Of a stretch of DNA of 64,000 nucleotides, positions 35,388 through 46,414 are shown piece after piece. Under the pieces are notes generated by a model, which had not been told where the DNA came from, searched no databases, and saw only the letters and a program-made list of their open reading frames with translations. A program made the translations under genes and the position numbers. Source of the DNA: Carboxylicivirga mesophila (lineage in GTDB: Bacteria; Bacteroidota; Bacteroidia; Bacteroidales; Marinilabiliaceae). The stretch lies in contig NZ_JAGUCN010000012.1 of the NCBI RefSeq assembly GCF_018271975.1, forward strand, positions 104,381 to 168,380, read 5' to 3'. Within the stretch, counting starts at the first letter, position 1. Each line of letters starts with the position of its first letter.

Positions 35388-38300
35388 ATGAGCAAAAATC
35401 TAAAGTACTATTTAGTAGGACTTGTCTTTTTATTCACTGCTTTAGTTGCAAATGCACAGCAGTTATTTAAAGAGGGGCATCTCCAAGGAACTTTTCGGGT
35501 GAAAGTCAAGCCCGAGGTTGAGCTGGTCATGTTGAAATCAGCTTCCACGTCAGGCGATACACCAAAAGTGGGTATTGTTGAAATGGATAATGCGCTAACA
35601 CACTATCGGGCAACCAAAATGCGTCGTGTGTTTCCTTACAGTGAACAGCGCGATGCCAAACATCGTAAACATGGTTTGCACTTGTGGTATGAAATCGATT
35701 ACTCTTCAGAAGCGGAATTAAATGAGGTTGTTAACTCATTTGCCAGCCTGGCTGTTATCGAGAGGGCGGAGAAGATTCGAGAGAAGAGTTTGCATACCTA
35801 CAAGTTTGTTCCATATAAGGGAGGCAGTAGTAATTCACAACTCAAAAGCGCTACGAATGATTTTATGTTTGATGATCCATATCTGGAGCAGAACTATCAT
35901 TATGCGCCAACAGGTGTTTTAGAGCGTTTTGATCTGGCCCACATCAATTTATTTGAGGCCTGGAAAAAAAGTACAGGAGATCGCTCGGTGGTTGTTTCTG
36001 TTCATGATCAGGGTATTGATTTGAGACACCCTGATTTAGAGGCTAATATTTGGAGAAACGAATCAGAGATTAATGGAACCGATGGAAGGGACAGTGACTT
36101 TAATGGTTATGTTGATGATAAATATGGTTATAACTTTGCATCCAATTCGGGATATATCAGTGGTGGTAACCATGGTACCCACGTAGCCGGAACCATTGGT
36201 GCAGTCAATAACAATGGTATTGGTACAGCTGGTATTGCCGGAGGTTCGGGTAATGATGACGGGGTGCGCTTGATGAGCTGCCAGATTTTTGATGGTAGCA
36301 ATCAGGGTGGAATTGCCAACTCATTTGTGTATGCAGCCGATAATGGGGCAGTCATTTCTCAGAATAGCTGGGGGTATCCAAAACCAGGTGTTCGGGAGGA
36401 AGCTGTTGAAGCAGGTATACGCTATTTTATCGAGGAAGCCGGTCGCTTTGATGGCAGTCCATTAAAAGGCGGTATTGTCATTTTTGCTTCAGGAAATGCT
36501 GATATGGATGATGAGCTTTATCCCGGCTATATGTCTGAGGTGTTAACAGTAGCTGCCATTCACTATAAAGAAGAGAAAGCAGGCTACTCCAATTATGGTA
36601 ACTGGATCAATATATCTGCTCCTGGTGGAGATATGGATAACGATGAGTTACTAACACCAGAAGAGGAAGAATACCCAATGCATCATGGAATTTTTAGTAC
36701 CGTTGTTGATTCTTACGGATGGCTCGAAGGTACGAGTATGGCTACGCCTCATGTTTCAGGGGTAGCGGCATTGGTGGTTTCGCACATGAAAAATAAAGGA
36801 CTGACCAATAAAGAGCTATTTTCGATTCTGGAAGGGTCGGTAGATAATATCTATGGGGAATTTCCAGAAGACCATAAGCATTATAATAAATTAGGAACAG
36901 GTTTGATTAATGCACTTTATGCACTTGATGATAAAACAAATAGTGGCCCGGCAACTATTACCAATTTAGCTATTAATGAGGCTAGTCAGGATTTATTTAT
37001 TCTTGAGTTTTCAGTGCCTGCTACAGGCTATGGGCGTGCTCCGCAATCATATGAGATCTATTATTCCGAGCAGCCATTCTCTGAGAGTGATTTAGGGATG
37101 GTTTCGAGAAAAACAATTGCAGCTAAACAAGATGTGGTAGATGAGCTAACCACATATGAATTAGATAACCTGCAGCCATTAACACACTATTACGTGGGCT
37201 TGGTGTCGGTTGATAAGTGGGGAAACAAATCCTTATTGTCAAATTTAGTTGATGGACAAACAACCGCCGGACCGGAGGCTGTATTAGAGGTGGATTATAC
37301 ATATCCTGATCAGCATATGGTTGAACATATGATAGACGCAAATGTGTCAGCAAAGGCATCAGGACAATTTAAATTATATAACAAGGGTGAAGGTATCCTT
37401 AACTGGCTGACTAATATAGATTTCACAACAGATAAGGAGTGGAGTGAACCATTACCAGGTTTAAAGGGAGCAACTGTTTTCAGCTCAGGCACTACACCTT
37501 CTGTATATGCATCATCGCCATACCAGACAGTTGTTGAATATAATCAAGTGCCCGACACGGCTTTATTCAAGGGCTACTTAAACGCATCATCCTATTACTA
37601 TATTGGAGAAGCATCGGAGGAAGATCCTAGTTCTTCTGCAACACGCTACCGTGTACAAACCGGAACCAATAGCGAACCAGGTAACGGCTTTAACCTCACG
37701 CATATTGCAGCCCGTTTAAACGTTGACTTAGGTGCTGATGAGGTGATTCTGCTTGAGATTTTTGAGGGGCGCGATATTCAATCGGCCAAGTTGCGTCATC
37801 GTCAAGCCCTAGAAGAAAATATATCAAGTCATACTTATAAGCATGCATTAAATACACAATTATTTTTTGAAGAGGGTAGTTATTTTTGGGTAATTATCCA
37901 CCCGCCTACCGGGCATAAATACCCACTAGCGATTGCATTTGAGGAAGATAAAGGCTGGGGGCGCAACAATTGCTACTACAGTTCGAATTTTGGACAATCG
38001 TGGAATTCACTCGCTGATGTCTATATGGATGGTTTTGCTTATATGGTTGAAGCTATTAGCTACCTGTCACCTGGCAACACCTTTGTAGCATTACAGCAAG
38101 ATGAAGGACGCATATCTGCTCAAGGTCAGGAAACGGTTATGTATGATATCGATGCCAGTAACATCATTAATGGTACCTATCATTTTAATGTGAATACTGT
38201 CACCAATGATCTTAACAATGAGTTATTGAGCTATCGTATGACGACAGTTATAGATGGCCATGAACCGGTGATTAGTGGTACAACACTTATTGATTTCGGA

Positions 38301-41300
38301 AGAGTAGTGATTGGGAAAGAGAAGCATATGGAAGCCTATATCACTAATGCCGGGCTTGGCAATTTTGTTTTAAACCGCAGCGAGCGAGGTGCCAATACTA
38401 AGGAGATATTGTTTAATGGGAGTACGGGCTCATATTCGTCCCCAAAAACAATTGAGGCCCTGTCTTCTGCCTTTTTTAAGATCGGATACAAGCCAACTAC
38501 ACCTGGTGTGTTTGATAACTACATCCGCTTCTACAACAGTAATGGTACTGAAGAGTATACTATTAAAGTAACAGGCTATGCTGTTAATCCGCCTGTTGGT
38601 ACTTTGTTGCCAGAATCTGAGGCTTTTGATAATGTAACAATTGGCGATGAGTTGAACGGAACATTCACTATTCAGAATGATGGTGATTACCCATTACACT
38701 ACTACATGCCTAAGTTTGCCGATAAACCAGGCGATTTTGAAGACGTAGATGCCAATGTGAGTTTATTTGGGTATTTCAGCGAAGAGAAGCAATATTCTCA
38801 GGATTGGGATGAAATATCAACTACCGGAACTATTGCCTCGGGCTTAACGAATGATAATGGAGATGTAAAGAGGGTGCATGAGGTGGAATTAAGCTTTGGT
38901 TTTCCATTCTTCGGTAAGGTTGAACGCAAAGTATATATATCACCATATGGACTATTGGCATTCACCAAGGATGGTTCGTTTAACCAGTTTCCAATGGCGC
39001 CTCTTAACGAATACAGTCCTACCCGTGCATTTTGTGCAATTGGGGAGCCGTTTATGTTTGATCCTAATATCAACAGTACCATCTATTATCAGGATTTTGG
39101 CGATCGTTTTGTTGTTCAGTTTCAGGATATGCCAATGGGAAGCCTGAATGAGCAGGATTTAACAATTAATCAGCATAAGCTGACTTTCCAGTTGGTACTG
39201 TATAAAAACGGTAACATGGAAGTGCGTTACCATGATTTAGATGGTTTTATGAGAACTGATTGGTGGTCAGTTTGGGCCCACGATAATGCCCAGGATGATG
39301 CTATTATCGGCAACTATTTTCAGGGAAGGCAAACAACTATACAGCAGGGAACGGTCATTAGATTTATCAACCCGGGCTTAGGATTGTTTAAATCAGTGAC
39401 TAATCCGGCTGGAGTCCTGTTAAAAGGCGAATCCGTGGCTATTGACTACACTTTATCAACCGACATTCTCAATGTAGATGATTACACAGAATACTTACCT
39501 GTTCTAACAAACGAGCCTGGAAAACCATTTTTTAATTTCAGAGCGGATATTAACGTAACAGGTGGAGGCGAAGCCGACCTGAATACAGATGCTACTTCTT
39601 TCGAATTTGGAGAAAACTATCACCTTGCCAACATTAGTCAGAATCTGTTAATCAGAAATGATGGGCGTGCCCCGGGTATAATAACTGACATTGTTATCAC
39701 AGGTGCTAACGCAGATAAGTTTGAGTTGCTCACCGAACGTATATTCCCTTACGAGTTGAAGGCCGAAATGATTGAAACCTTCGTCATTAAAGCTGTTTCT
39801 GATGTTGTAGGGGAGTATGATGCAGAGCTGCAGCTTACTTTTGATGATGCAGAAGTTATAACGATACCTGTGCATAGCGCTATTATTAATGCACCGCTTA
39901 TCTCAACTGATAAAGCAAGTGTTGATGTTAATGTGATGTCGGGTGAGAAGGCATCTGCTTCATTGACTATTACTAACACAGGTTTAAATGTTCTGGAATA
40001 TGGTATCAAAGGCTCTGCATTGGTTCATTTGGATGAGCCTGCTCTAAAATCGGGTGTGGCCATTAAAGATTATCAATACCAGGCTTTTCATCAGAAAAAT
40101 AACCCTAATGTGCACTATGAGTGGATTGATATTTCAACAACTGGTACTAAGTTGAAATCAATGGAATTAGCTACTCAAAAAGACTTTTGGAATACTGTAG
40201 AATTGCCTTGGACATTTAACTATTACGGAACGGACTATAATACCATGTATGTTGGGTATTGTGGTGTGATATCATTTACAGAATATGAAGAGGCTTATAC
40301 CAGGGGAGGTATCAGGGTACCATCTGAGGAAGGTCCCAATAACCTGGTTGCTCCGATGTTTGGTTTTGTATACAATGACTTGTACAACGATAAAAATGCC
40401 GGGGTTTATTACCAGGCTTTTGAAGATGAGTTTGTGGTGCAATATCAAGGATTTACTGATGGTTTTGGTATGTCAACAGGCCCAATATCGTGGCAGGTTA
40501 TCTTCCGCCACGATGGTTCATTTAAGTTTCAATATAACTTCAATGGTGAACTGTTTTCAATGGCACCGGGTGTATCAGCTATTGGTATTGAAAATGCTAC
40601 AGGCACAGAAGGTATTACTATAGCTTATAACTCAACATACATCAATGATGATACAGCAATTGAGTTTTATCCGTTTGAGAAGAAGGTGCTGAATCCGGGT
40701 GAAAGTGCTACGCATAACTTTATTGCCGATGCGACTAATATTTATGCAGGTGAATATACCGAAACAGTGACCATTATTAACAACACAGTGGCCGATGGTC
40801 TTTACGAGGTGCCGTTTAACCTGTTTGTTGATGGAACTATTGATTTAGATATTCCGGCAACAGTTGATATGGGCGAGATATTTATTGTAGACTACGAAGA
40901 AATCAATAGTCCACATAGTCCTGATGATGAAAGTTGGGTGCTGGATTTTGAATTGAATAACCATGGAACCAAAGCTTTTAGAATTGGAAAGATTTTTGCC
41001 AATAGCCTGGGTTATCAGGATGATTTGAGAGTAAGCCTTAATGCCTTGGTATCAGGGCGAATGGGCTTTGATTATGCCTACACAGATGTACAATCTCTTC
41101 CGCATATTTATTGGGGGCCAACAGGGCAGGAAGAAATGCCATTGCTAATTCCGGCTAAAGGAAAACTGGAGGGCTGGGTTTATTTGAACAATTCGCCAAC
41201 AATGGTTAAGGAGCTTTCAGGAGAGATGGTGCTGATTGATTTTGAGGCTGTGAAAGACCTGACGATTGCTGAGAAAGATGCTTTACTGGAATCAGATATA

Positions 41301-43142
41301 GCTGAAGAGTATAAAATCAGAGTTGCCTTTACTGCCAAACAGGTTGAAGCACCTGCCATGAAGCTGGACAAAGAGGCTATATCGGCTTATGCACTCGATG
41401 ATACATTTATTGGTAACGAAACGCTTAATATTAGTAATATTGATGGTAAGTACGACTTACGATTCTCATTGGATATCAACTATGAGTACATCTACATGTC
41501 GTTATCCGATACCTATGCGACTGATAATGTAATAACTTATTCTGATAATGCATCAGATTATTCGGCTCAATTAGAAACTGCCGGTAAACTAAAATCTAAA
41601 AGCATAAAGACTACAAACGAGAGCAGGGTATTAACGCAGTTGCTTGATGATGAGGTATTACATACGTTTGGCTGGGGGGCACCCGATGCCGAAGTGCATA
41701 CCGTTACCCGATTGGTGGCACCAGAAGATGGCTTCTGCTTTAGTCAGCTGGAGCATTACTATACCTATCGTAATACTTTGGAAAGTTACTATACTGTTCA
41801 GGTGTTTGCCGGTGATGACGATTTCCTGAAAACAGGTTTGATTTACAGCCAAAGGGTTAACTATAGTTACGACAAGCCATTGTACAACAATCAAACAGTT
41901 AAAGAGCTGGTTGATTTGGAGAGGCCGGTAATGATCCATGGGGGTGAAACATTCTATATCCGTATCATATATGCTGAAGAGATGATTTCACCGGCAGCAC
42001 TTGGGCGTATTGCACCCGAAGATGAAGACGGTAACCTCTTTGGTTCTAAAGGAGTGGTGTATAGAGAGGTATCACAACTTGGCGTGCCAGAAATTGGCTG
42101 GATGATAAAAGCCATAGAGACTGAGAAAATTAGTCCTGAATGGTTAGTGCCATCGCTATGGGAAGGAACTGTTGCACCGGGTGAGTCGATGAACCTTAAT
42201 TTCGAAATGTTTGGTTCAAGAGTGTTCAATACCACCAACAAAGCCAAGGTTTACATTCAATCAAATGATCCGAAAAACAAGCAGGCTCGTGTTGCGGCTG
42301 AGCTCATCAAGAACAATGGACCAACTTATGGCATCGACCAGAATTTTGTCATTGAACTGGACGAGAATGAAACCTTTGACTTCATCTTGTATGCATCTCA
42401 CTTAGGTGGTTTGGAGTACACGTTGCGCCTGGCTGAGGATTATCCGTTTGTAAGCGGCGAATTTGATGGACAGAATATGAAGCTGCATTTTGCACCTGAC
42501 TACAACAGTGCCGGATTATACCGTGTGGTGGTTGAAGGAGAAGACTCTAAAGGATTAGTTAATAATTACACTTTCATCGTACGCATTAACAATGTTAACA
42601 GGGCACCAGTTGAAATCCAGGACTTGTACTTCAGATACGAGGTGGATAAGCACCTGCAATACACTATTGACTTAACAGAGTACATTGCCGACCCTGATGG
42701 TGAGGCCGTAACGTATACTGTTACCAAGGATAATGATAAAATTGAGATGTATCATAGTGGTAATGGGTTAATCATTAAGCCGTTGGAGTTAGGTGTCACC
42801 ACCCTTACCATTATTGCAGAAGATCCACACGGTGCACGTTTGGTATCTGAGGCAACCATTGACTTGGTGGTGCGTGTGGGTATAGATGATGTGGAAGATG
42901 CACAGATAACGATTTATCCAAATCCAGTACATGATGTACTCACTATTAGCTCAAACATGGTACTGTCCGATGATCTTAACTACAGGATTCTTTCAGTGAC
43001 CGGTGAGTCAGTTAAAAATGGCGTTATCCGTGCAGGTAGTCTGAATACCAACATTGAAGTGTCCTCATTAAGGAAAGGGCTTTATATGCTGGAGCTATCT
43101 TCAGACGAACTGTCAGTTACAAAAAAGTTTACAAAACTATAG
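35388..43142 (+). CDS. Giant secreted S8 (subtilisin-like) protease with T9SS sorting domain
   Basis: A 2584-residue serine protease. It has a Sec signal (YYLVGLVFLFTALVANAQ), a pro-region (~25-170) and an S8 catalytic domain (~185-510) with triad D207 (HDQGID), H262 (HGTHVAG) and S450 (GTSMATPH). Fibronectin-III-like and ASH/choice-of-anchor-like beta modules follow, including two related ~170-residue modules at ~1139-1310 and ~1573-1760 that share ISTTGT and a later (I/V)YYQ...F...FVVQ block. The C terminus (~2500-2584; IYPNPVHDVLTI, ending KKFTKL) is a type A T9SS sorting domain, so the protein should be exported and anchored or released at the cell surface. It precedes a SusCD operon and probably feeds it peptides. 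Confidence 0.94.
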   Translation: MSKNLKYYLVGLVFLFTALVANAQQLFKEGHLQGTFRVKVKPEVELVMLKSASTSGDTPKVGIVEMDNALTHYRATKMRRVFPYSEQRDAKHRKHGLHLWYEIDYSSEAELNEVVNSFASLAVIERAEKIREKSLHTYKFVPYKGGSSNSQLKSATNDFMFDDPYLEQNYHYAPTGVLERFDLAHINLFEAWKKSTGDRSVVVSVHDQGIDLRHPDLEANIWRNESEINGTDGRDSDFNGYVDDKYGYNFASNSGYISGGNHGTHVAGTIGAVNNNGIGTAGIAGGSGNDDGVRLMSCQIFDGSNQGGIANSFVYAADNGAVISQNSWGYPKPGVREEAVEAGIRYFIEEAGRFDGSPLKGGIVIFASGNADMDDELYPGYMSEVLTVAAIHYKEEKAGYSNYGNWINISAPGGDMDNDELLTPEEEEYPMHHGIFSTVVDSYGWLEGTSMATPHVSGVAALVVSHMKNKGLTNKELFSILEGSVDNIYGEFPEDHKHYNKLGTGLINALYALDDKTNSGPATITNLAINEASQDLFILEFSVPATGYGRAPQSYEIYYSEQPFSESDLGMVSRKTIAAKQDVVDELTTYELDNLQPLTHYYVGLVSVDKWGNKSLLSNLVDGQTTAGPEAVLEVDYTYPDQHMVEHMIDANVSAKASGQFKLYNKGEGILNWLTNIDFTTDKEWSEPLPGLKGATVFSSGTTPSVYASSPYQTVVEYNQVPDTALFKGYLNASSYYYIGEASEEDPSSSATRYRVQTGTNSEPGNGFNLTHIAARLNVDLGADEVILLEIFEGRDIQSAKLRHRQALEENISSHTYKHALNTQLFFEEGSYFWVIIHPPTGHKYPLAIAFEEDKGWGRNNCYYSSNFGQSWNSLADVYMDGFAYMVEAISYLSPGNTFVALQQDEGRISAQGQETVMYDIDASNIINGTYHFNVNTVTNDLNNELLSYRMTTVIDGHEPVISGTTLIDFGRVVIGKEKHMEAYITNAGLGNFVLNRSERGANTKEILFNGSTGSYSSPKTIEALSSAFFKIGYKPTTPGVFDNYIRFYNSNGTEEYTIKVTGYAVNPPVGTLLPESEAFDNVTIGDELNGTFTIQNDGDYPLHYYMPKFADKPGDFEDVDANVSLFGYFSEEKQYSQDWDEISTTGTIASGLTNDNGDVKRVHEVELSFGFPFFGKVERKVYISPYGLLAFTKDGSFNQFPMAPLNEYSPTRAFCAIGEPFMFDPNINSTIYYQDFGDRFVVQFQDMPMGSLNEQDLTINQHKLTFQLVLYKNGNMEVRYHDLDGFMRTDWWSVWAHDNAQDDAIIGNYFQGRQTTIQQGTVIRFINPGLGLFKSVTNPAGVLLKGESVAIDYTLSTDILNVDDYTEYLPVLTNEPGKPFFNFRADINVTGGGEADLNTDATSFEFGENYHLANISQNLLIRNDGRAPGIITDIVITGANADKFELLTERIFPYELKAEMIETFVIKAVSDVVGEYDAELQLTFDDAEVITIPVHSAIINAPLISTDKASVDVNVMSGEKASASLTITNTGLNVLEYGIKGSALVHLDEPALKSGVAIKDYQYQAFHQKNNPNVHYEWIDISTTGTKLKSMELATQKDFWNTVELPWTFNYYGTDYNTMYVGYCGVISFTEYEEAYTRGGIRVPSEEGPNNLVAPMFGFVYNDLYNDKNAGVYYQAFEDEFVVQYQGFTDGFGMSTGPISWQVIFRHDGSFKFQYNFNGELFSMAPGVSAIGIENATGTEGITIAYNSTYINDDTAIEFYPFEKKVLNPGESATHNFIADATNIYAGEYTETVTIINNTVADGLYEVPFNLFVDGTIDLDIPATVDMGEIFIVDYEEINSPHSPDDESWVLDFELNNHGTKAFRIGKIFANSLGYQDDLRVSLNALVSGRMGFDYAYTDVQSLPHIYWGPTGQEEMPLLIPAKGKLEGWVYLNNSPTMVKELSGEMVLIDFEAVKDLTIAEKDALLESDIAEEYKIRVAFTAKQVEAPAMKLDKEAISAYALDDTFIGNETLNISNIDGKYDLRFSLDINYEYIYMSLSDTYATDNVITYSDNASDYSAQLETAGKLKSKSIKTTNESRVLTQLLDDEVLHTFGWGAPDAEVHTVTRLVAPEDGFCFSQLEHYYTYRNTLESYYTVQVFAGDDDFLKTGLIYSQRVNYSYDKPLYNNQTVKELVDLERPVMIHGGETFYIRIIYAEEMISPAALGRIAPEDEDGNLFGSKGVVYREVSQLGVPEIGWMIKAIETEKISPEWLVPSLWEGTVAPGESMNLNFEMFGSRVFNTTNKAKVYIQSNDPKNKQARVAAELIKNNGPTYGIDQNFVIELDENETFDFILYASHLGGLEYTLRLAEDYPFVSGEFDGQNMKLHFAPDYNSAGLYRVVVEGEDSKGLVNNYTFIVRINNVNRAPVEIQDLYFRYEVDKHLQYTIDLTEYIADPDGEAVTYTVTKDNDKIEMYHSGNGLIIKPLELGVTTLTIIAEDPHGARLVSEATIDLVVRVGIDDVEDAQITIYPNPVHDVLTISSNMVLSDDLNYRILSVTGESVKNGVIRAGSLNTNIEVSSLRKGLYMLELSSDELSVTKKFTKL

Positions 43143-43149
43143 CGACCTA

Positions 43150-43180
43150 AAATATGCATCCCGCAAGGGGTGCATATTTA
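43150..43180 (+). terminator. Terminator after the giant protease gene
   Basis: A 13-bp stem (43150-43162 with 43167-43179; core ATGCATCCC / GGGGTGCAT, one wobble pair) with loop GCAA follows the stop by 7 bases. The short T-run may allow read-through into the SusC gene. Confidence 0.65.
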
Positions 43181-43288
43181 TAATCTGTGGTTGAATGAAT
43201 TGGCCATACAACTTTGCTGATATTGATTGAGGCAAAGGTTAAGTTTCAATGGGAGTTTCATTTGGCCTTAGACGATAAATATAAACAG

Positions 43289-46200
43289 ATGAAAAAGATA
43301 TTAATATTATTTTGGGTATTCACCACCTTCTGCATAGCTGTTGGCTTTGCGCAGGACCGAACCATTACCGGTAATGTGTTTGAGCAAGGGACTGACTTTG
43401 GCATGCCGGGGGTAACGGTAGTTGTGCCCGGCACAACCACAGGAACGGTTACCGATATGAATGGGGCATTTACATTAACCATCGGGGCCGGTGTAAACAG
43501 TATTCAGGTGAGTTTTATCGGAATGCAAACACAAGTCATCACGCTTGATCAATCCAAACACTACACCATCTACCTTGAGAATGAGATGATTGGATTGGAT
43601 GAGGTGATTGCGGTGGCATACGGTACCACCAAGAAAAGCTCATTTACCGGTGCGGCCAGTACGGTTAAAGGCGAAAGCCTGACTAAAATGCAATCGGCCA
43701 ACCTGGCCAAGTCACTGGAAGGAAGCCTGGCGGGTGTGCAAATCACTCAAAGTTCCGGGCAGCCAGGAGCAGGCGGGCAGATTATTGTGCGAGGCTTAGG
43801 TTCTATTTCAGCATCAAAAGAACCTCTGATTATTTTGGATGGGGTGCCTTTCGAAGGCTCATTAAATCAAATTCCAGCACAAGATATTGATAACCTGTCT
43901 GTACTGAAAGATGCAGCAGCCAACTCAATGTACGGAGCTCGTGGAGCTAATGGTGTTATTCTTATCACCACCAAAAAAGGTAAAGCAGGTGATTTCAGGA
44001 TTAATTTTGACTCGCGCTATGGCGTTAATTCGCGCGGGGTACCTAATTACGATATCGTTACCAATCCGGCTGAGTATTATGAGTTAAGCTGGGAAGGTTT
44101 ACGAAACAGTTACCTGGGGCATCTGGGGTATGCACAGGCAGGTATTGCTGCTTCCAATGATTTAATCACCAATAGTTTAAAGTATAATGTCTATCGCGGT
44201 GTGGCTGATAACGAATTGATTGATCCTTTTACGGGGCGCATTAATCCGGCAGCTACCGACAAAAAATGGGGCAATGAATGGGAAACAGAACCATTTAACT
44301 CTGGTATACGTGAAGAGTATAACCTGAGCTTTAGCGGTGGTACCGAGCGCTCGACTTATTACGCATCATTTGGCTACTTGTCTGATAAAGGCATTGTTGA
44401 CGGGTCGGAGTTTGATCGCTTAAATGCACGCTTGCAGGTGGACCAGCGTTTTAATAAGTGGCTTAAATTATCGGGTAATGTGGCTTATACAGGAACCATT
44501 CAGAACTCGGTTTCGGCCAGTGGAGCCAGCCAGAGCAACCTGTTTATGTTCACACAGTCGGTAGCTCCTATCTATCCGGTGTATAGGTACGATTTAAGCA
44601 CTGGCGAAAAACTGCTGGATCACAATGGTAATCCTGTTTATGATTATGGCGAACAAACCGGGCGTCCGTTTGGAACCATGGCTAACCCGGTGGCTACAAC
44701 TAAAGCGAATATCAATGATAATAAGGCCGATAACTTTAATTTGCGTGGTTCGGTTGACTTTAACATCATTGAGGGTTTAACCTTAACCGTTAACGGGGCC
44801 TATGACTTGTATTTTAATACGATGTCAACCTTTCTAACGCCCATTGGAGGTGATGCAGCAGCAGCTGGCGGTTTGGGTTATAAAACATCACAGCGTTATA
44901 CGGCTACCAACTTTAACCAGTTGTTGAACTATAGCAAGTCGTTTGGAGCTCACACCATCAAGGCCTTGCTGGGGCACGAAACCAAGACCAATAAAAACAA
45001 TAACCTGTCGGGTAACATGGCTAACTTTTTCGATCCATCGAATCCTGAGTTTGCCAATGCTTCATCATACCGAAGCCTCACATCGGGTTATAGCGAGTAT
45101 GCATTGGAAGGATACCTGAGTCGTGTGGAGTATGATCTGTCTGATAAATACTATCTGTCGGCCAGCTTCCGTCGCGATGGGTCATCTGTTTTTCACCCGG
45201 ATAGTCGCTGGGGTAACTTTTGGTCGGCCGGAGCATCGTGGCGTATCTCAGAGGAGGATTTTATGAAAGGTATTTCCTTTGTTAATAATCTGAAGCTGAG
45301 AGCCAGTTATGGTACCCAGGGTAACGATAACATTGGTACTTGGTATGGTTACGATGATCAGTATGTTGTAAGAGATGTAGGTGGCCAGGCTGCTGTTGTA
45401 TTTAGTGCACGTGGTAATCCTGATTTGACCTGGGAGAAAAGTAACAACTTTAACGTGGGTATCGAGTCATACCTGTTCGACCGCGTTAATCTGTCATTCG
45501 ACTTCTTTATGAAGGACACCAAAGATTTGCTGTTTCAGTACCAGTTGCCACTTTCCGAAGGCCTGCCAAGTTACCAGTGGCGTAATCACTTGGATATGCG
45601 CAATACCGGTGTTGAACTGGATATGAATGTGTATGTGCTGAAAAAGCAGGACATGAGTCTGAGTGTTAATATGAATGCACTTCATTATAAAAATGAGCTG
45701 TTGAAGCTGCCAAGTTCGAAAGATCAGGATGGCTATGCTGAAGGTGTGTTCTGGCGCGAGTTGGGTGGTTCTATCTACGATTTCTATGACTTCCAGTATG
45801 CCGGGGTAGACGCGGAGACTGGTCGTGCATTGTATTATCGATATGAATACGATCATTATGGTAATGCCACTATCACAACGGTAGACAATATTGAAGAGGC
45901 TACGATGCAGAAAACAGGTAAGAGCTCTATCCCTGACTTAACAGGTGGATTAGGTTCGACGTTTACCTACAAAAACTTTGATGCTTCGTTCCAGACAGCT
46001 TTTCAGATTGGTGGTACCGTAATGGATAGTAATTACCAGTCGCTGATGGGTAGCCGACCGGGTACTAATTACCATCGGGATATATTGAAGCGATGGACGC
46101 CCAATAATACCGATACCGATGTACCGATACTCGAAAACGATTACCAGTCGAATATGACCACCGATCGTTTTTACACCTCGGCATCGTATTTCAGCCTGCG

Positions 46201-46405
46201 CAACATCACCTTTGGTTACACCTTACCGGTAAATATATTGGAGCGGGCCAATTTCAAGAGTTGCAGGGTGTATCTCACCGGCGATAACCTGTGGTTGAAG
46301 TCGGCACGCAAAGGCCTGGATCCGCGTCAAAGTTTGAATGGCGCTGTCGGGTTTAATTATTCGGCATTGCGAACAGTTTCATTTGGTATCTCACTACAAT
46401 TATAA
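43289..46405 (+). CDS. SusC/RagA-family TonB-dependent transporter (no STN domain)
   Basis: A 1038-residue outer-membrane transporter. The frame opens at 43214, but the ATG at 43289 begins a standard signal peptide (ILILFWVFTTFCIAVGFAQ). A carboxypeptidase-regulatory-like domain (~25-110; GMPGVTVVVPGTTTGTVTD) leads to the TonB box region (LDEVIAVAYG), plug (~125-230) and barrel to the C-terminal FGISLQL. It lacks the STN domain of the other SusC and has no sigma/anti-sigma pair, so regulation differs. Next to a giant protease with no glycoside hydrolase nearby, peptide uptake as in RagAB is the best guess; a glycan substrate cannot be excluded. Confidence 0.92.
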   Translation: MKKILILFWVFTTFCIAVGFAQDRTITGNVFEQGTDFGMPGVTVVVPGTTTGTVTDMNGAFTLTIGAGVNSIQVSFIGMQTQVITLDQSKHYTIYLENEMIGLDEVIAVAYGTTKKSSFTGAASTVKGESLTKMQSANLAKSLEGSLAGVQITQSSGQPGAGGQIIVRGLGSISASKEPLIILDGVPFEGSLNQIPAQDIDNLSVLKDAAANSMYGARGANGVILITTKKGKAGDFRINFDSRYGVNSRGVPNYDIVTNPAEYYELSWEGLRNSYLGHLGYAQAGIAASNDLITNSLKYNVYRGVADNELIDPFTGRINPAATDKKWGNEWETEPFNSGIREEYNLSFSGGTERSTYYASFGYLSDKGIVDGSEFDRLNARLQVDQRFNKWLKLSGNVAYTGTIQNSVSASGASQSNLFMFTQSVAPIYPVYRYDLSTGEKLLDHNGNPVYDYGEQTGRPFGTMANPVATTKANINDNKADNFNLRGSVDFNIIEGLTLTVNGAYDLYFNTMSTFLTPIGGDAAAAGGLGYKTSQRYTATNFNQLLNYSKSFGAHTIKALLGHETKTNKNNNLSGNMANFFDPSNPEFANASSYRSLTSGYSEYALEGYLSRVEYDLSDKYYLSASFRRDGSSVFHPDSRWGNFWSAGASWRISEEDFMKGISFVNNLKLRASYGTQGNDNIGTWYGYDDQYVVRDVGGQAAVVFSARGNPDLTWEKSNNFNVGIESYLFDRVNLSFDFFMKDTKDLLFQYQLPLSEGLPSYQWRNHLDMRNTGVELDMNVYVLKKQDMSLSVNMNALHYKNELLKLPSSKDQDGYAEGVFWRELGGSIYDFYDFQYAGVDAETGRALYYRYEYDHYGNATITTVDNIEEATMQKTGKSSIPDLTGGLGSTFTYKNFDASFQTAFQIGGTVMDSNYQSLMGSRPGTNYHRDILKRWTPNNTDTDVPILENDYQSNMTTDRFYTSASYFSLRNITFGYTLPVNILERANFKSCRVYLTGDNLWLKSARKGLDPRQSLNGAVGFNYSALRTVSFGISLQL

Positions 46406-46414
46406 TTAGTAAGC

